64,000 nt of DNA. It comes from Vibrio chagasii (GTDB lineage Bacteria; Pseudomonadota; Gammaproteobacteria; Enterobacterales; Vibrionaceae). The stretch covers positions 2,976,001-3,040,000 of the forward strand of contig NZ_AP025465.1 in assembly GCF_024347355.1 (NCBI RefSeq). The letters run 5' to 3'. The position numbers and the translations under genes were made by a program. Shown here piece by piece: positions 43,345-55,130 of this stretch (the first letter of the stretch is position 1; each line of letters begins with the position of its first letter). The notes beneath the pieces are model-generated. The model did no database searches and was not told the DNA's origin. It saw only the letters and a program-made list of their open reading frames with translations.

Positions 43345-43869
43345 ATGGCTCGCAAAAACCAAAAAGCTCCATGGGAACCAGAAGAAGAAATCATCTGGGT
43401 AAGTAAAACCGAAATGAAAACGGACATGGAAGCCCTACAGAAACTAGGGGAAGAACTTGTTACCCTAAAGCCATCAGTATTAGAGAAATTCCCTCTGTCT
43501 GAAGATTTGGCACTCGCGATTAAAGACGCACAACGCTTTAAGAACGAAGCAAAACGTCGCCAGCTTCAATACATTGGTAAGATCATGCGTAACATCGACC
43601 CAGAGCCGATTCAAGCGGCTTTGGACAAGGTACGTAACAAGCACTCACAAGCAACAGCTGAGCTACACAAGCTTGAGCAACTGCGTGACCGTATCGTTGA
43701 AGAAGGTGATGCTGCTATTTCAGAAGTCATGGAAATGTATCCTGAAGCAGACCGTCAACGTCTTCGCCAATTGGCGCGTCAAGCTAACAAAGAGAAGAAA
43801 GCAAACAAGCCAGCAAAGGCTTTCCGTGAGATCTTCCAAATTCTGAAAGAGCTAAAACAAGAAGACTAA
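43345..43869 (+). CDS. darP: DarP (YjgA), 50S ribosome assembly factor
   Basis: 174 residues, highly charged, helical (DUF615). [23 protein letters not shown] at the start and [25 protein letters not shown] at the end. In E. coli, DarP/YjgA associates with late 50S precursors and helps peptidyl-transferase centre maturation. Divergent from pmbA, as in E. coli. Confidence 0.94.
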   Translation: MARKNQKAPWEPEEEIIWVSKTEMKTDMEALQKLGEELVTLKPSVLEKFPLSEDLALAIKDAQRFKNEAKRRQLQYIGKIMRNIDPEPIQAALDKVRNKHSQATAELHKLEQLRDRIVEEGDAAISEVMEMYPEADRQRLRQLARQANKEKKANKPAKAFREIFQILKELKQED

Positions 43870-43893
43870 TCCGTCATCGCTTTATCAGTTACC

Positions 43894-43927
43894 AAAAAAA
43901 GACCTAGCACGTGCTAGGTCTTTTTTT
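43894..43927. terminator. Terminator between darP and thiQ
   Basis: A perfect palindrome: seven A, GACCTAGCAC, its complement, seven T. Works for darP and for the convergent thiBPQ operon. Confidence 0.93.
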
Positions 43928-43948
43928 GATTCTGCCGGTAATTAAGTA

Positions 43949-44656
43949 CTACTCGCCAGCTCTAACAAACGAGCTCAGCTCTGGCTGAGGGTGGTCGACA
44001 GTGAGTACCTCAATTGAGTCCTCAACCAATACCTTCCCCAAAGTAACGAACACAAATTTATTCGCAATGCTACGCGCATCACCTAAATGGTGCGTCACCA
44101 TCAAAACCGTAATATTTCGCTCTGCCGCTAATCGCTTCACTAAGCTAAGCATCTCTTCTCGCAGCAAAGGATCAAGTGCAGAGAAAGGTTCATCAAGTAG
44201 CCAAATATCATGAGGCTGAACGAAACAACGCGCTAAGGCAACACGTTGGCGTTGACCGCCAGATAAGTGCTCAGGCAATCGATCCAAATACTCAGCAACA
44301 CCAACTTGCGCTGCGGCTTGTTCCACAGATTGCTTTTGGGTTGCGGTAAGCTTTAACCCAGGATGCAACCCTAAACCAATATTTTCACGTACCGTGAGGT
44401 GAGCAAATAGGTTGTGTTCTTGAAACAGCATTGCCAAAGGTCGCTGATGTGCTTCTTTGCCAATAAGCGACTGGCCGGCCACTGAAATCTCACCCGATGT
44501 TGGCTCAATAAACCCAGCAACCAATGCGAGTAGCGTTGATTTACCCGCACCACTTGGCCCCATCAGAGCAACAATATCACCCTGATCGGCTTGGAAATCA
44601 AAACTAAACAACTCTTGGTGATAGTGGTAATCCACATCTTTCATCACTAACATCAT
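43949..44656 (-). CDS. thiQ: ThiQ, ATPase of the thiamine ABC importer
   Basis: 235 residues. Walker A GPSGAGKS at 33-40, signature LSGGQ at 131-135, Walker B IWLLDEPFSALDP. Powers uptake of thiamine and its phosphates through ThiP. AAGGA lies 4 bases before the first ATG and 7 before the second (adjacent), so the start could be three bases later. Third gene of thiBPQ. Confidence 0.94.
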   Translation of the reverse strand: MMLVMKDVDYHYHQELFSFDFQADQGDIVALMGPSGAGKSTLLALVAGFIEPTSGEISVAGQSLIGKEAHQRPLAMLFQEHNLFAHLTVRENIGLGLHPGLKLTATQKQSVEQAAAQVGVAEYLDRLPEHLSGGQRQRVALARCFVQPHDIWLLDEPFSALDPLLREEMLSLVKRLAAERNITVLMVTHHLGDARSIANKFVFVTLGKVLVEDSIEVLTVDHPQPELSSFVRAGE

Positions 44657-44663
44657 AGGTTCC

Positions 44664-46259
44664 TTAACTCTTTAGCTTTGAGCTTCGAGTAAACAAAAAT
44701 TCAATCAGACTAAAGCTGCCAACACTCAGTAACAGCAAACTCACTGACACCACAGCAGCCGCTTCCATTTGATAGCTACCTAACAATTGGAATAGATACA
44801 AAGGCAAGGTTCTAAAGTCTTGGCTACCAAACAAGGCAATCGCGCTTAGATCGCCCATCGCCAACATAAAACTGATTGAGAAAGCCTGCGCCATCGGTTT
44901 ACGCAATGCACGCCACTCCACTAACCTAAAGCGAGTAAAGCCAGTCATACCTAAACTGGCACACACATATTGATATTGCTGAGACAGATGCAACATAGGT
45001 TGGGCAAGTGTCTTAATCACATAAGGCAGCGCCATTAGGCTATTTACGGCAATCACAATAAAGAAAGCCAAGCTGAACACATCGATAAATGAACGTAGCA
45101 ATAAGAAGATACCTGTGCTGATCACTAATCCCGGCGTCACCAAGATAATAGTGCCGATCAGCTCGATTTTATCGGCTCTGATCGTCTTGTTTTGCAAGCG
45201 CCATGCTCGGCTCGTGAGCAATATAGCGATACCTATGCCAACAGCAATAACACTCGCCAATAAAGCGACTCTCACCGACGTCATCAGCGCCGCCCAAAAT
45301 GGCTCACTGCTGAGCACTGTCAAGGCTTGAGCGTTAATACCACTAACAAGCACCATCAACAGTGGCGGTAATACGAGTATTGATACCATGATGATCCAAA
45401 AGCTATCCCAAGCTTTTGACCACCAGCTGTCTTTAACCAAATACTTCTCTTCCGACAGCTGACTCGCCGTCACTGAGATCGGCTTAGATAGGCGCTGAAT
45501 ACTCACCGCTAACACGCCACATAACAGCATTTGCCATATCGCCAGCAAAGCCCCTGCTTGCAGATCAAAGTCGAATTTAATCGCCTGATAAATAGCGAGC
45601 TCGATAGTGGTTGATTTAGGTCCACCGCCCAGCGCCATCACAGTTGCAAAGCTGGTAAAGCACAGCATGAAGACTAAGCCACATACATGGGGTAACTGTT
45701 GTCTTAAGCGAGGCCATTCAACCCATTTGAATTTATTCCAATGACTCATGCCTAAATGCGCACACAACTTGTGCTGCTCAGCAGGCACGGTATCTAACGC
45801 TTGCAGAAGTAAGCGACTAGCATAAGGCAGGTTGAAGAAGACGTGTGCCAACAAAATACCATTCAGGCCATAAATCGAGAATGGGAGCTCAATGTCGAAG
45901 TTCGCCAAGGATTTAGCTAACCACCCACTGTTGCCGTAAATCGCTAACAAACCGAATACACCGACCAACACAGGCAAAACTAAGGTCGACGCAAAGAGCC
46001 TTAACAGTAGTGCTCGCCCAAAAAACTGTCTGCGACACAGGGCGTGTGCAATAGGTATAGCAAAGCCAACACTCAGCACCGTTGAGAGTGTCGCTTGATA
46101 AAAACTGAACTTCGTTACATGCCAATAGTAGGGATCGGACCATACTTGGCTGATATCAAGAGAAGGGGCATTGCTAAGCAATGCCCCTACTGCTGAAACC
46201 ACGAAGGCGGTAATGAGTATCGCGACCCAAATACCGACCTTAGGCGTTTTCTTTATCAT
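44664..46259 (-). CDS. thiP: ThiP, permease of the thiamine ABC importer
   Basis: 531 residues, a fused permease with two halves (each about six helices), each carrying the EAA-type loop contacting ThiQ. In E. coli the single ThiP chain also has twelve helices and 536 residues. Family members transport thiamine, TMP and TPP. Seven bases separate it from thiQ and 82 from thiB. No clear ribosome site is seen upstream of the ATG. Confidence 0.94.
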   Translation of the reverse strand: MIKKTPKVGIWVAILITAFVVSAVGALLSNAPSLDISQVWSDPYYWHVTKFSFYQATLSTVLSVGFAIPIAHALCRRQFFGRALLLRLFASTLVLPVLVGVFGLLAIYGNSGWLAKSLANFDIELPFSIYGLNGILLAHVFFNLPYASRLLLQALDTVPAEQHKLCAHLGMSHWNKFKWVEWPRLRQQLPHVCGLVFMLCFTSFATVMALGGGPKSTTIELAIYQAIKFDFDLQAGALLAIWQMLLCGVLAVSIQRLSKPISVTASQLSEEKYLVKDSWWSKAWDSFWIIMVSILVLPPLLMVLVSGINAQALTVLSSEPFWAALMTSVRVALLASVIAVGIGIAILLTSRAWRLQNKTIRADKIELIGTIILVTPGLVISTGIFLLLRSFIDVFSLAFFIVIAVNSLMALPYVIKTLAQPMLHLSQQYQYVCASLGMTGFTRFRLVEWRALRKPMAQAFSISFMLAMGDLSAIALFGSQDFRTLPLYLFQLLGSYQMEAAAVVSVSLLLLSVGSFSLIEFLFTRSSKLKS

Positions 46260-46341
46260 AAATTGATTTTTACCGTAAAAAGTCTATTCCAAACATAAAG
46301 AATGGCTTTAAATACAGGTCGTTCATTCTTTTAAAAGTAAA

Positions 46342-47334
46342 TTAAAAAGTAAGTGCACTCTGCCATTCACGAATCCAAGGCTTACGCTTCTCGGCGATCT
46401 CTTCAGAGCTAAAGCTTAACGCTTTCTGAGGTACCGTCAGTTGTTCGAAACCTTTAGGTAGCTCAACGTCCGTCACTGGGTACATCCAGTTGCCTGTCGG
46501 CATCGCCGATTGGAATTCATCACTTAGGATAAACGCCATAAACTCATCAGCAAGCTTTTCATTCTTACTGCCTTTGACCTTTGCTGCCACTTCCACTTGA
46601 GTGTAATGTCCCTCTTCAAAGTTCGCAGCTGCGTACTTAGAATCGTTCTCCGCAATGATGTGGTAAGCCGGAGAAGTTGTGTAAGACAATACTAAATCAG
46701 ATTCGCCCTCTAGGAACATAGAGTAAGCTTCAGACCAACCTTTGGTTACCGTCACCGTTTTCTGAGCTAGCTTCTTCCATGCCGCTGTCGCTTCATCACC
46801 GTATACCGATTTCATCCACAACATCATGCCTTGGCCTGGGGTTGAAGTACGTGGATCTTGGTAGATAACCTTCAGGTCTTCACGTTGCTCAACCAACTCT
46901 TTCAGACTTTTCGGTGGGTTTGCTAGCTTCTCTGTATTGTAGACAAAAGCGAAGTAGCCAAAGTCGTAAGGTACAAATGTATTGTCGTCCCAACCATTTG
47001 GCAGTGTTACTGATGATGTATCAACATTATGCTCAGCCAGTAAGCCAGTCGCTTTCGCTTCAGCCATGAGGTTGTTATCTAAGCCCAAAACGATGTCAGC
47101 TTTGCTGTTGCCGCCTTCAAGGCGTAAACGGTTCAAGATAGAGACACCATCTTCGAGCGCGACAAAATTCACATCACAGCCACACTTTTCTTCAAACGCT
47201 TTCTCGACGGCAGGACGAGGGCCCCAATCCGCAGCAAAAGAGTCATAGGTGTAGACGGTTAACGTATCGTCTGCAGCAAAGGCAGAAAAAGAGATAGCTG
47301 TAGTAACAGCAAGGGTAGTTAATGTGAATTTCAC
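46342..47334 (-). CDS. thiB: ThiB (TbpA), periplasmic thiamine-binding protein
   Basis: 330 residues with signal peptide MKFTLTTLAVTTAISFSAFA. Solute-binding protein of the thiamine/iron type; TVYTYDSFAADWGPRPAVEKAFEEKCGCDVNFV opens the mature protein. The start is GTG, overlapped by the TGA of a five-codon upstream frame (ATG at 47348). GGAG lies 8 bases before GTG. First gene of thiBPQ, directly behind a TPP riboswitch. Confidence 0.95.
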   Translation of the reverse strand: MKFTLTTLAVTTAISFSAFAADDTLTVYTYDSFAADWGPRPAVEKAFEEKCGCDVNFVALEDGVSILNRLRLEGGNSKADIVLGLDNNLMAEAKATGLLAEHNVDTSSVTLPNGWDDNTFVPYDFGYFAFVYNTEKLANPPKSLKELVEQREDLKVIYQDPRTSTPGQGMMLWMKSVYGDEATAAWKKLAQKTVTVTKGWSEAYSMFLEGESDLVLSYTTSPAYHIIAENDSKYAAANFEEGHYTQVEVAAKVKGSKNEKLADEFMAFILSDEFQSAMPTGNWMYPVTDVELPKGFEQLTVPQKALSFSSEEIAEKRKPWIREWQSALTF

Positions 47335-47398
47335 TGGACGCTCTCCATGGTCTGAGCGGCACAGGTTTGAGGGAGGAGAACGATGGAGGTGGTTCCTA

Positions 47399-47503
47399 AC
47401 TCAATTCCTACGCCAGCATTATCTGGTTCAGGTTTACGGGTCCCAAGCACCTGCTTGATCTCAGCTCGCATTCATTATTTGAATGGTTTGCTCCCCGATG
47501 AGT
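47399..47503 (-). promoter_or_regulatory. TPP riboswitch (THI element) controlling thiBPQ
   Basis: On the minus strand the conserved blocks occur in order: CGGGGAGC, GCTGAGA, GACCC, ACCTGAACCAGATAATGCTGG and CGTAGGAA. P1 is closed by ACTCA (47503-47499 strand sense) and TGAGT (47403-47399). The aptamer binds thiamine pyrophosphate and should lower thiB expression when TPP is plentiful. No U-tract terminator follows; instead CTCCAT (47388-47383) is complementary to ATGGAG (47348-47343) by the ribosome site, which suggests translational control. Confidence 0.95.
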
Positions 47504-47550
47504 GTTCAGAATTGTAATTCGATTTTTAACAATAAGCTATCAAGTTTGGA

Positions 47551-48174
47551 TCAATTACGTTGATCGTAGCCCCATCTAGGTACTAAACCTTGGTCAATAC
47601 CAAGATGGTCGAGAATGCGCGCCACCATAAAATCGACCAAGTCTTCTATTGACTTAGGTTGGTGATAAAACCCCGGAGCGGCTGGCATGATGGTTACACC
47701 CATGGTCGATAGCTTGTGCATGTTCTCTAGATGTAGCGTTGAGAATGGCGTTTCACGAACCACCAATAACAGCTGGCCTCGCTCTTTCATCACCACATCT
47801 GCTGCGCGCTCAATCAGGTTATCCGATAACCCATGAGCAATGGATGCCAAACTGCCCGCAGAACATGGGCAGACCACCATCTGCTTCGGCGCTGCAGAAC
47901 CTGATGCAACTGGAGAAAACCAGTCATCTTTGCCGCATACCACCAGCTTTTCTGGATCGCAGCCCAAGTGCTTAACCAAGGCTTGCTTTGCCGCATCTGG
48001 CCCAGCAGGTAACTTAAGCTCATGCTCAGTAGCCAACACCACTCGCGCTGCCGACGAGATCAACAGATAGACCTGATAGTCTGCTGCCAACAAGCATTCA
48101 AGCAAGCGCAGTCCGTAAGGCGCACCAGATGCGCCAGTAAAAGCAAGAATTATCGCTTTATCGTGTTTTGTCAT
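47551..48174 (-). CDS. ubiX: UbiX, flavin prenyltransferase
   Basis: 207 residues. Flavoprotein fold with [15 protein letters not shown] at the N-terminus, [19 protein letters not shown] and [15 protein letters not shown]. Makes prenylated FMN, the cofactor of the decarboxylase UbiD in ubiquinone synthesis. ubiD is not nearby. Lies between the thi operon and mpl; the short gap to mpl suggests co-transcription with it. Confidence 0.94.
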   Translation of the reverse strand: MTKHDKAIILAFTGASGAPYGLRLLECLLAADYQVYLLISSAARVVLATEHELKLPAGPDAAKQALVKHLGCDPEKLVVCGKDDWFSPVASGSAAPKQMVVCPCSAGSLASIAHGLSDNLIERAADVVMKERGQLLLVVRETPFSTLHLENMHKLSTMGVTIMPAAPGFYHQPKSIEDLVDFMVARILDHLGIDQGLVPRWGYDQRN

Positions 48175-48211
48175 GTTCTCAGTTACTTCAATTATAAAGT
48201 CGTGGACTGGG

Positions 48212-49570
48212 TTAACCTTTAAGAGCTAACGCGTCCAACAATTTCTGGTGAATACCACCAAAGCCACCATTACTCATTACCAGAATTTGGTCGCCCGCTT
48301 GCGCCTCTGAAACAATTTTAGCAACAAATACATCCATATCGTCACTAACATGTGCAGGCTGATGACAAGCATCTGCGACATCCTGCACCGACCAATCAAT
48401 GTTGTCCGGTTGGAATAAGTAGGTGGAATCCGCTTGTTTGAGCGAATCAGCCAAGGTTTCTTTATGCACACCACGTTTCATGGTGGCGGAACGAGGCTCT
48501 AAAACGGCAATGATTTTTTTCGAGTCGACCTTATTACGTAAGCCGCCGAGCGTAAGTTCAATCGCCGTTGGGTGATGAGCAAAATCATCATAAACAGACA
48601 CACCAGCGACCTCGCCTTTAAACTCTAGACGACGTTTAGTATTGATGAATTTCGCCAACGATTCACACGCTAAATCTGGTGTCACACCCACATGCCTTGC
48701 CGCAGCAATCGCCATAAGAGCATTGTTGACATTATGATCACCAACCAAGTCCCAAACTACTGTACCAACACACTCACCTTGGAAGTAAACTTCAAATTGA
48801 GAGCCATCTTTAACTCGTTTTTTGGCATCCCAATCGCCAGCTTCGCCACTCGATTCTGTCTCACTCCAGCAGCCACGTGATAAAACATCTTGAATCGCGG
48901 TGTCTTGCTTGGGTGAGAAAATACGACCATTGCCTGGCACAGTTCGCACTAAATGATGGAATTGGCGCTTGATCGCTTCAAGATCGTCAAAGATGTCGGC
49001 ATGATCGAACTCAAGGTTATTCATTACCAAGGTTCTTGGATGGTAATGAACGAACTTAGAGCGTTTGTCGAAAAAAGCACTGTCGTATTCGTCGGCTTCT
49101 ACCACGAAGAACATGCTGTCACCTAAGCGAGCAGAGATACCAAAGTTACCCAATACCCCACCAACTAAAAAGCCTGGCGCATAACCGCAGTCTTCTAAGA
49201 TCCAAGCCAACATACTGGAAGTTGTAGTTTTACCGTGAGTACCGGACACCGCAAGAACCCAGCGGTCATGCAGTAAGAACTCTTGCAGCCATTGTGGACC
49301 AGAGGTGTATCTAAGGTTGTTATCCAAAACATACTCAACACATGGGTTACCACGGCTCATCGCATTACCGATAACCACCAGGTCAGGCCTAGGCTCTAGT
49401 TGGCTTGGGTCGAACCCTTCAATAATTTCAATCCCTTGCGACTCCAACAAGGTGCTCATTGGTGGGTAAACATTCGCGTCACTACCCGTAACCTTGTGAC
49501 CTAATTGACGAGCCAATACCGCAGCACCACCCATGAAGGTGCCACAAATTCCTAAGATATGAATATGCAT
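48212..49570 (-). CDS. mpl: Mpl, murein tripeptide ligase
   Basis: 452 residues, Mur ligase fold. ATP site GTHGKTTT at 110-117, central domain, and C-terminal domain with [10 protein letters not shown] and [11 protein letters not shown]. Joins the recycled tripeptide L-Ala-D-Glu-meso-Dap to UDP-MurNAc, bypassing MurC, MurD and MurE. Complements MurA in this window. GGAAG precedes the ATG. Divergent from fbp, an arrangement also found in E. coli. Confidence 0.95.
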   Translation of the reverse strand: MHIHILGICGTFMGGAAVLARQLGHKVTGSDANVYPPMSTLLESQGIEIIEGFDPSQLEPRPDLVVIGNAMSRGNPCVEYVLDNNLRYTSGPQWLQEFLLHDRWVLAVSGTHGKTTTSSMLAWILEDCGYAPGFLVGGVLGNFGISARLGDSMFFVVEADEYDSAFFDKRSKFVHYHPRTLVMNNLEFDHADIFDDLEAIKRQFHHLVRTVPGNGRIFSPKQDTAIQDVLSRGCWSETESSGEAGDWDAKKRVKDGSQFEVYFQGECVGTVVWDLVGDHNVNNALMAIAAARHVGVTPDLACESLAKFINTKRRLEFKGEVAGVSVYDDFAHHPTAIELTLGGLRNKVDSKKIIAVLEPRSATMKRGVHKETLADSLKQADSTYLFQPDNIDWSVQDVADACHQPAHVSDDMDVFVAKIVSEAQAGDQILVMSNGGFGGIHQKLLDALALKG

Positions 49571-49832
49571 AAATTGCTTCCAAAACGCTTGGCTAAATAA
49601 ACAGTGCCTAATTAAAACGGCTTGTACTCATTATCATTAAATGACGCTTAAAAGCGAGCAGCAATGCAAAACAAATTGAGTCGACATAGTAAGTGAGATC
49701 TGTGTCGCTTAGTTCATTACCATTAAAAAGATCTAAGCCTTAGAATTTAGGTAAGCGTCTAGATGAATAAAGCCCACTTAAGAGGCAAATTCTATGGTGC
49801 TCAAATCCCCCCTAATATTCAGAGAAGTTTAA

Positions 49833-50852
<1,020 letters not shown>

Positions 50853-50885
50853 CCCTCTCATTTCATTCTCAAACTAACGCCATTA

Positions 50886-50915
50886 AAAAAGCCAGCACCT
50901 CAGTGCTGGCTTTTT
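50886..50915. terminator. Terminator between fbp and ytfP
   Basis: Perfect 13-bp stem AAAAAGCCAGCAC with its complement around CTCA; usable in both directions. Confidence 0.92.
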
Positions 50916-50940
50916 GTTGTCTCGTAAGGTGATTAACTAG

Positions 50941-51297
50941 TTAGGAATCATTGTTCCGCTGACACCAGTCACCCGAAAGTATTTCTTTATTAGCTGTTAG
51001 ATCAAGCTGATACAAATATACCCATGCTAACCCAAATATAGTCTCTATTTGCTCGCGACGATACTCGACAGGCACATCTTCTAGCCGATCGAGCGACGCC
51101 AAAACTTCGTCGTTAATCATATAGACCTCCCCAGCGACACTTTTCTTTCCAAAAATCATCGCGGGATAGGCATCTAGGTCAAAAAGAGCGTATTCCTCAG
51201 GAGTATCAAATCGCCCAAGTAAATCACAGCCCTTCAAATAATGATGATTCGATTGACCCTGTCTCAAGGTTCCATAAACAAAAACAAGATGCTTCAT
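50941..51297 (-). CDS. ytfP: YtfP-family gamma-glutamylcyclotransferase-like protein
   Basis: 118 residues. GGCT/AIG2-like fold: VFVYGTLRQGQSNHHYL at the N-terminus (the YGTL substrate loop) and the catalytic-type Glu in LEDVPVEYRRE. Family members open or cyclise gamma-glutamyl amines, but the bacterial YtfP substrate is not settled. GGGGGA precedes the chosen ATG, six codons inside the longest frame. Downstream of tamAB, as in E. coli. Confidence 0.88.
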   Translation of the reverse strand: MKHLVFVYGTLRQGQSNHHYLKGCDLLGRFDTPEEYALFDLDAYPAMIFGKKSVAGEVYMINDEVLASLDRLEDVPVEYRREQIETIFGLAWVYLYQLDLTANKEILSGDWCQRNNDS

Positions 51298-51371
51298 AAA
51301 TCCCCCACAAGCCATTCACGCAAGCGCGTTAAATGAATGGCTAAAACATTGCCGATCGAACTCAAACAGCT

Positions 51372-54300
51372 CTACTCGAACTCAAATTGATAAAGAAGGT
51401 CTACCGCACTGTCGAGACCCGAAACGGCTTCAACGTAGAGATCCTGCATCAATCGATAACGAACGGTAAACTCACCAAGCGAATTGAAGATACCAACGCC
51501 ATACTTAACCTGTAAACCAGGCAGGATGTAACCACTTACCGTGACTTGTGAGTCGTCGCCAGAGCCTGCGGTATCCAGTTGCAAATCTTGTACACCAAAG
51601 GCCTCACCAATCTCACCAACGACCTTACCGCTCTTCGCTAAGCTCAAGCCAATTAAGGTCGTTGTCATTGAGCCATTCGACTCGCCATCAATATCTTGAC
51701 CACGCAAGATGTATGAAAGAGCATTTGCTTGCGGCATCGCAGGATCAGAATAAATCTCAATAGCTGGTTCTGTCGCAGGGCCTGTCACTCGAATACCAGC
51801 TGTCACATCATCTTGAGTATTGTCAGGATTACGAATCGCATTGATCGCAACGTATGGCTGATCCGGTGGCCCATTCATTAAGATTTTTCCCTCTTCGATA
51901 AGCAGGTCTTGTCCAAACGATTGGTAGGTACCGTTAACGATGTTGACCTCGCCCGTCACAAACGGGCCTTGGTCTTTTTGAGCCACATTCAGTTTACCGA
52001 CCAATTCACCTTCAAGGCCGAAAGCAGACAATTTGAAGTCATCACCGATTGAGATATTAATATTGGTCATCACATTAAATGGAATGGTCGATTCGCCTTC
52101 AGGTTGCAGGTCTTTATTCAAAATGACCTGATCAGAAGAAACACCAACTGCAGACGGTGGCAAGTCTTCAACGACAATGCGGCCCCACGGTAATGCAATG
52201 TCACCAGTAATTTTTGCAAGCTCAGGCGTAACGTCTATGGTCATATCAGGGACGACCTTAACCTTGACCATAGGTGGAACAACCACCATCAACTCATCAG
52301 CAAACACCCTAACATTCGAATGCCATGCTTGGAGATCTTGCCACTCACCAGAGCCTTCGATATCCAACTGACCATCTGGTGTTTCCACGTTAGCGTCAAG
52401 CTTAGCGCTATAACCATTAAAGTCGAGAGCAATGCGGCCATCCTTCACATCAATAGGAGTTACATCACCTTTGACTTGAATTCCATCCACAGAGAATTGA
52501 CCAAAAACTTGAGGGTGCATCAAAGAACCTTTCACCTGCAGGTCACTCGCAAGGTCGGCTTTCAACAAGCTGTATTCACCTAAAATTGGCTGTAAGAAAT
52601 CCAAATGGAAGGTCGTCAACTTAATCGCAGCATCGACCATTTTATCTTGTGCAAGAACATCAGACAGCGACACGGTACCAGACAGGTCACCGTTATCGGA
52701 AACATCCAGTTTGAAGTCTGCATCTAGCTTGTTGTCTTTCAGTTGAGCGTTTAGGGCAACGCTCTCCCAACCGATTGTGATTGGTTCACCCACTTGCTGT
52801 ACAGCCTGACCTTTTGGCATATCAAGGTTTACTGTTACCTCTGGCTGGCCTTGTTCCGACCACTTAGCATGAGCTTTAACATTTACTAAGCCTTGTAGCT
52901 CAGTCTCTTTTGGAACAAAGGCTTTAATCTGATCGAAGTCGAACTGATTGATTGCAATCTTAGCCTCACCCGACTTCCCAGCACGGATGTCTTCGTCCAG
53001 ACACACACTCGAACCAGCTTGCTTCCAACAGTGCGCTTGAACATCAGCAAACTGCTTGTCGACATCCGCCTTAATAGAGACAGGTTTATCAAGCACCCAA
53101 GGGCCTTGTTGAGTCGTGATTTTTACTCGGTCTAACGAGCCATCCCAAATGAGAGAAGGCTTCTGAATCAACTCGCCAGAAATTGCTAGGCTTGTAGAGA
53201 CAATGTCAGATATCACATCTAGAGTCACAGTGTGCTTTTTCTCACCGCCACTTACCGTCAAGTCGATGCTTTCTACGTTTTGTTCTTGATAAGTTAAATT
53301 TTTAGCCTTTAAAGCAAGGTCAGCTTGCGCTTCGGGTAACGGAAGTGGGACCACAGAACCATTAAGTGATAATGACTCAAGCGTTGCCTCGTTATTCCAG
53401 TCCACCTTATTTACATTCAGTGTCAGGTCGACCTTAGGCTCTTGAGTTGGACCGCTAAGTTGGATGTTACCAATCACTTGTCCTTTCAAATCAGGAACAC
53501 TTTTCACCAGCTCAGGGAAATAAATATCAACACCCATATCCCACTGTTTATCAAGCTGCCCCTGAGCCTTAATCGAGTTCACACCGTGCGCCAAACTCAA
53601 GCCACTGGTTTTCAGTTTAGGCTCACCACTTGCACTTCGATCGGACGCCGACAACTGACCTTCAATATCCAGAGGGTAATCACGCAAGATACCCTCGATA
53701 TCAAGCTTAGGTAACTCAATCGCCCAGCCACCAGCCTCAGTCAATTCACCCGAGGTCACTAAGCTACCGCTGATTTTACCTTCCGCTTCAGGCCACTGTA
53801 GACCAGGTTGAATGTCTTTTAGGGATACATCCGCTTGCCAGTTAACAAGCTTTGCCCAGTTAGCTTTGACCGTACCGTTGAGCTCACCGCCCAAGGTGTT
53901 CAATTTCAGTCGCTCAAGCTCTATTTGTTCAGTGGTACCTTTACCCTGTAAGTCGATGGCTAGGGCTGGAATCTCCTTACCGTCCGCCTCACCTTTAAGC
54001 TGAACATTAAAGCCATCTAATGAACCATCGGCTTTAAAGCGTTCAATTTCGGCTTGATAATCGCTTTTACCAGTTAGAGGCCATTGCGCTTGCCCATCTT
54101 CTAGCAGTAAATCAAATGGCAATGTTGGCTCTAAAGGTTGAAGTTCTCCAGAGAGTTTGGCTTCTATCAAGTCAGAAAACTGCGAGTCGAGCTGTAGTTT
54201 GGCCACACTGCCTTGTGCTTTCAGTGATAACTTCTGACCAGCAAGGTCGGTTTCCTTCACCTTAGCGTCCAATGAAAGCTCTAATGGGTAGCCATCTTTC

Positions 54301-55130
54301 AGCTCAACCTTAGTAGAAAGGTTCGCGCTCGCCTGTGGCATGTCGAGTTCAAGAGTGGATACATCAACAGTATTTTTTCCAGCTCGCACTTCAAGCCCAA
54401 GGTGATTAACAACGATGGGCGTCTCTTGCTCTAAAGTGAAACGATTGAGATCAAAGCGCTCTAGTACAACCTGTAATGGAATCCAAACCTCAGGCAGCTC
54501 TATCGCGGTTTTAACGGCAGGTTCAGGCTCAACGACTTCTGTTTTTTGCTCTTCAGTTGATTCAGCAAGTTTAACTTTTAGGTCATTGAACAAGGTTGGC
54601 GATACTGTCAGCCTTTCACCTTGCATATTCAAAGCTGTTGAGAACAAGCTCCATTCAATCTCATTACCCAAGATGTTCAGCTTAATATCAGATAAAGCGA
54701 TGCGATTGATGGTGATTGGAAGTGGCGTTTTTACCGACTTAAGAGGTGGCGTTGGCTCAGTCTCTTCTGTAGAGGCAGGAGGAAGCTCCGTAAAAGCAAA
54801 ATCTAGCCCCTGAATTGCAATGCGATCAACACACAACTTAGGATCGAGCAAACAACGAGGATTAATAGCCAATACCAGTTTTTCCACTTTGGTATCGATA
54901 TGGAGGCTATCATCTTTGAATTGAACATTATTAAGTGTGAAGTGCGGGAACAGAGCACCTTTTGTGCTCCCCACTTTAAGTTGTGGCAGAGCTTTTTCAG
55001 CGCCCCACAACACAGTGTTTAAGCCAGGGTTTGTAAACAATACAAAACCTAACAGGGCTATTAACAACAGCAAAATGGACGTCAGTGAAATCGACGTCCA
55101 TTTTATGCATTTGCCCATCACTTTGATCAT
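51372..55130 (-). CDS. tamB: TamB, inner-membrane-anchored lipid-bridge protein
   Basis: 1252 residues (E. coli 1259). N-terminal signal anchor (about 12-32), a long repeated beta-strand periplasmic body, and the C-terminal DUF490 domain (about 930-1252). AsmA-like bridge proteins of this type pass phospholipids between membranes; with TamA it also assists outer-membrane protein assembly. Its ATG overlaps the tamA stop (ATGA), so the two are translationally coupled. Two internal Met codons near the start leave a small uncertainty (M1 or M5). Confidence 0.94.
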   Translation of the reverse strand: MIKVMGKCIKWTSISLTSILLLLIALLGFVLFTNPGLNTVLWGAEKALPQLKVGSTKGALFPHFTLNNVQFKDDSLHIDTKVEKLVLAINPRCLLDPKLCVDRIAIQGLDFAFTELPPASTEETEPTPPLKSVKTPLPITINRIALSDIKLNILGNEIEWSLFSTALNMQGERLTVSPTLFNDLKVKLAESTEEQKTEVVEPEPAVKTAIELPEVWIPLQVVLERFDLNRFTLEQETPIVVNHLGLEVRAGKNTVDVSTLELDMPQASANLSTKVELKDGYPLELSLDAKVKETDLAGQKLSLKAQGSVAKLQLDSQFSDLIEAKLSGELQPLEPTLPFDLLLEDGQAQWPLTGKSDYQAEIERFKADGSLDGFNVQLKGEADGKEIPALAIDLQGKGTTEQIELERLKLNTLGGELNGTVKANWAKLVNWQADVSLKDIQPGLQWPEAEGKISGSLVTSGELTEAGGWAIELPKLDIEGILRDYPLDIEGQLSASDRSASGEPKLKTSGLSLAHGVNSIKAQGQLDKQWDMGVDIYFPELVKSVPDLKGQVIGNIQLSGPTQEPKVDLTLNVNKVDWNNEATLESLSLNGSVVPLPLPEAQADLALKAKNLTYQEQNVESIDLTVSGGEKKHTVTLDVISDIVSTSLAISGELIQKPSLIWDGSLDRVKITTQQGPWVLDKPVSIKADVDKQFADVQAHCWKQAGSSVCLDEDIRAGKSGEAKIAINQFDFDQIKAFVPKETELQGLVNVKAHAKWSEQGQPEVTVNLDMPKGQAVQQVGEPITIGWESVALNAQLKDNKLDADFKLDVSDNGDLSGTVSLSDVLAQDKMVDAAIKLTTFHLDFLQPILGEYSLLKADLASDLQVKGSLMHPQVFGQFSVDGIQVKGDVTPIDVKDGRIALDFNGYSAKLDANVETPDGQLDIEGSGEWQDLQAWHSNVRVFADELMVVVPPMVKVKVVPDMTIDVTPELAKITGDIALPWGRIVVEDLPPSAVGVSSDQVILNKDLQPEGESTIPFNVMTNINISIGDDFKLSAFGLEGELVGKLNVAQKDQGPFVTGEVNIVNGTYQSFGQDLLIEEGKILMNGPPDQPYVAINAIRNPDNTQDDVTAGIRVTGPATEPAIEIYSDPAMPQANALSYILRGQDIDGESNGSMTTTLIGLSLAKSGKVVGEIGEAFGVQDLQLDTAGSGDDSQVTVSGYILPGLQVKYGVGIFNSLGEFTVRYRLMQDLYVEAVSGLDSAVDLLYQFEFE

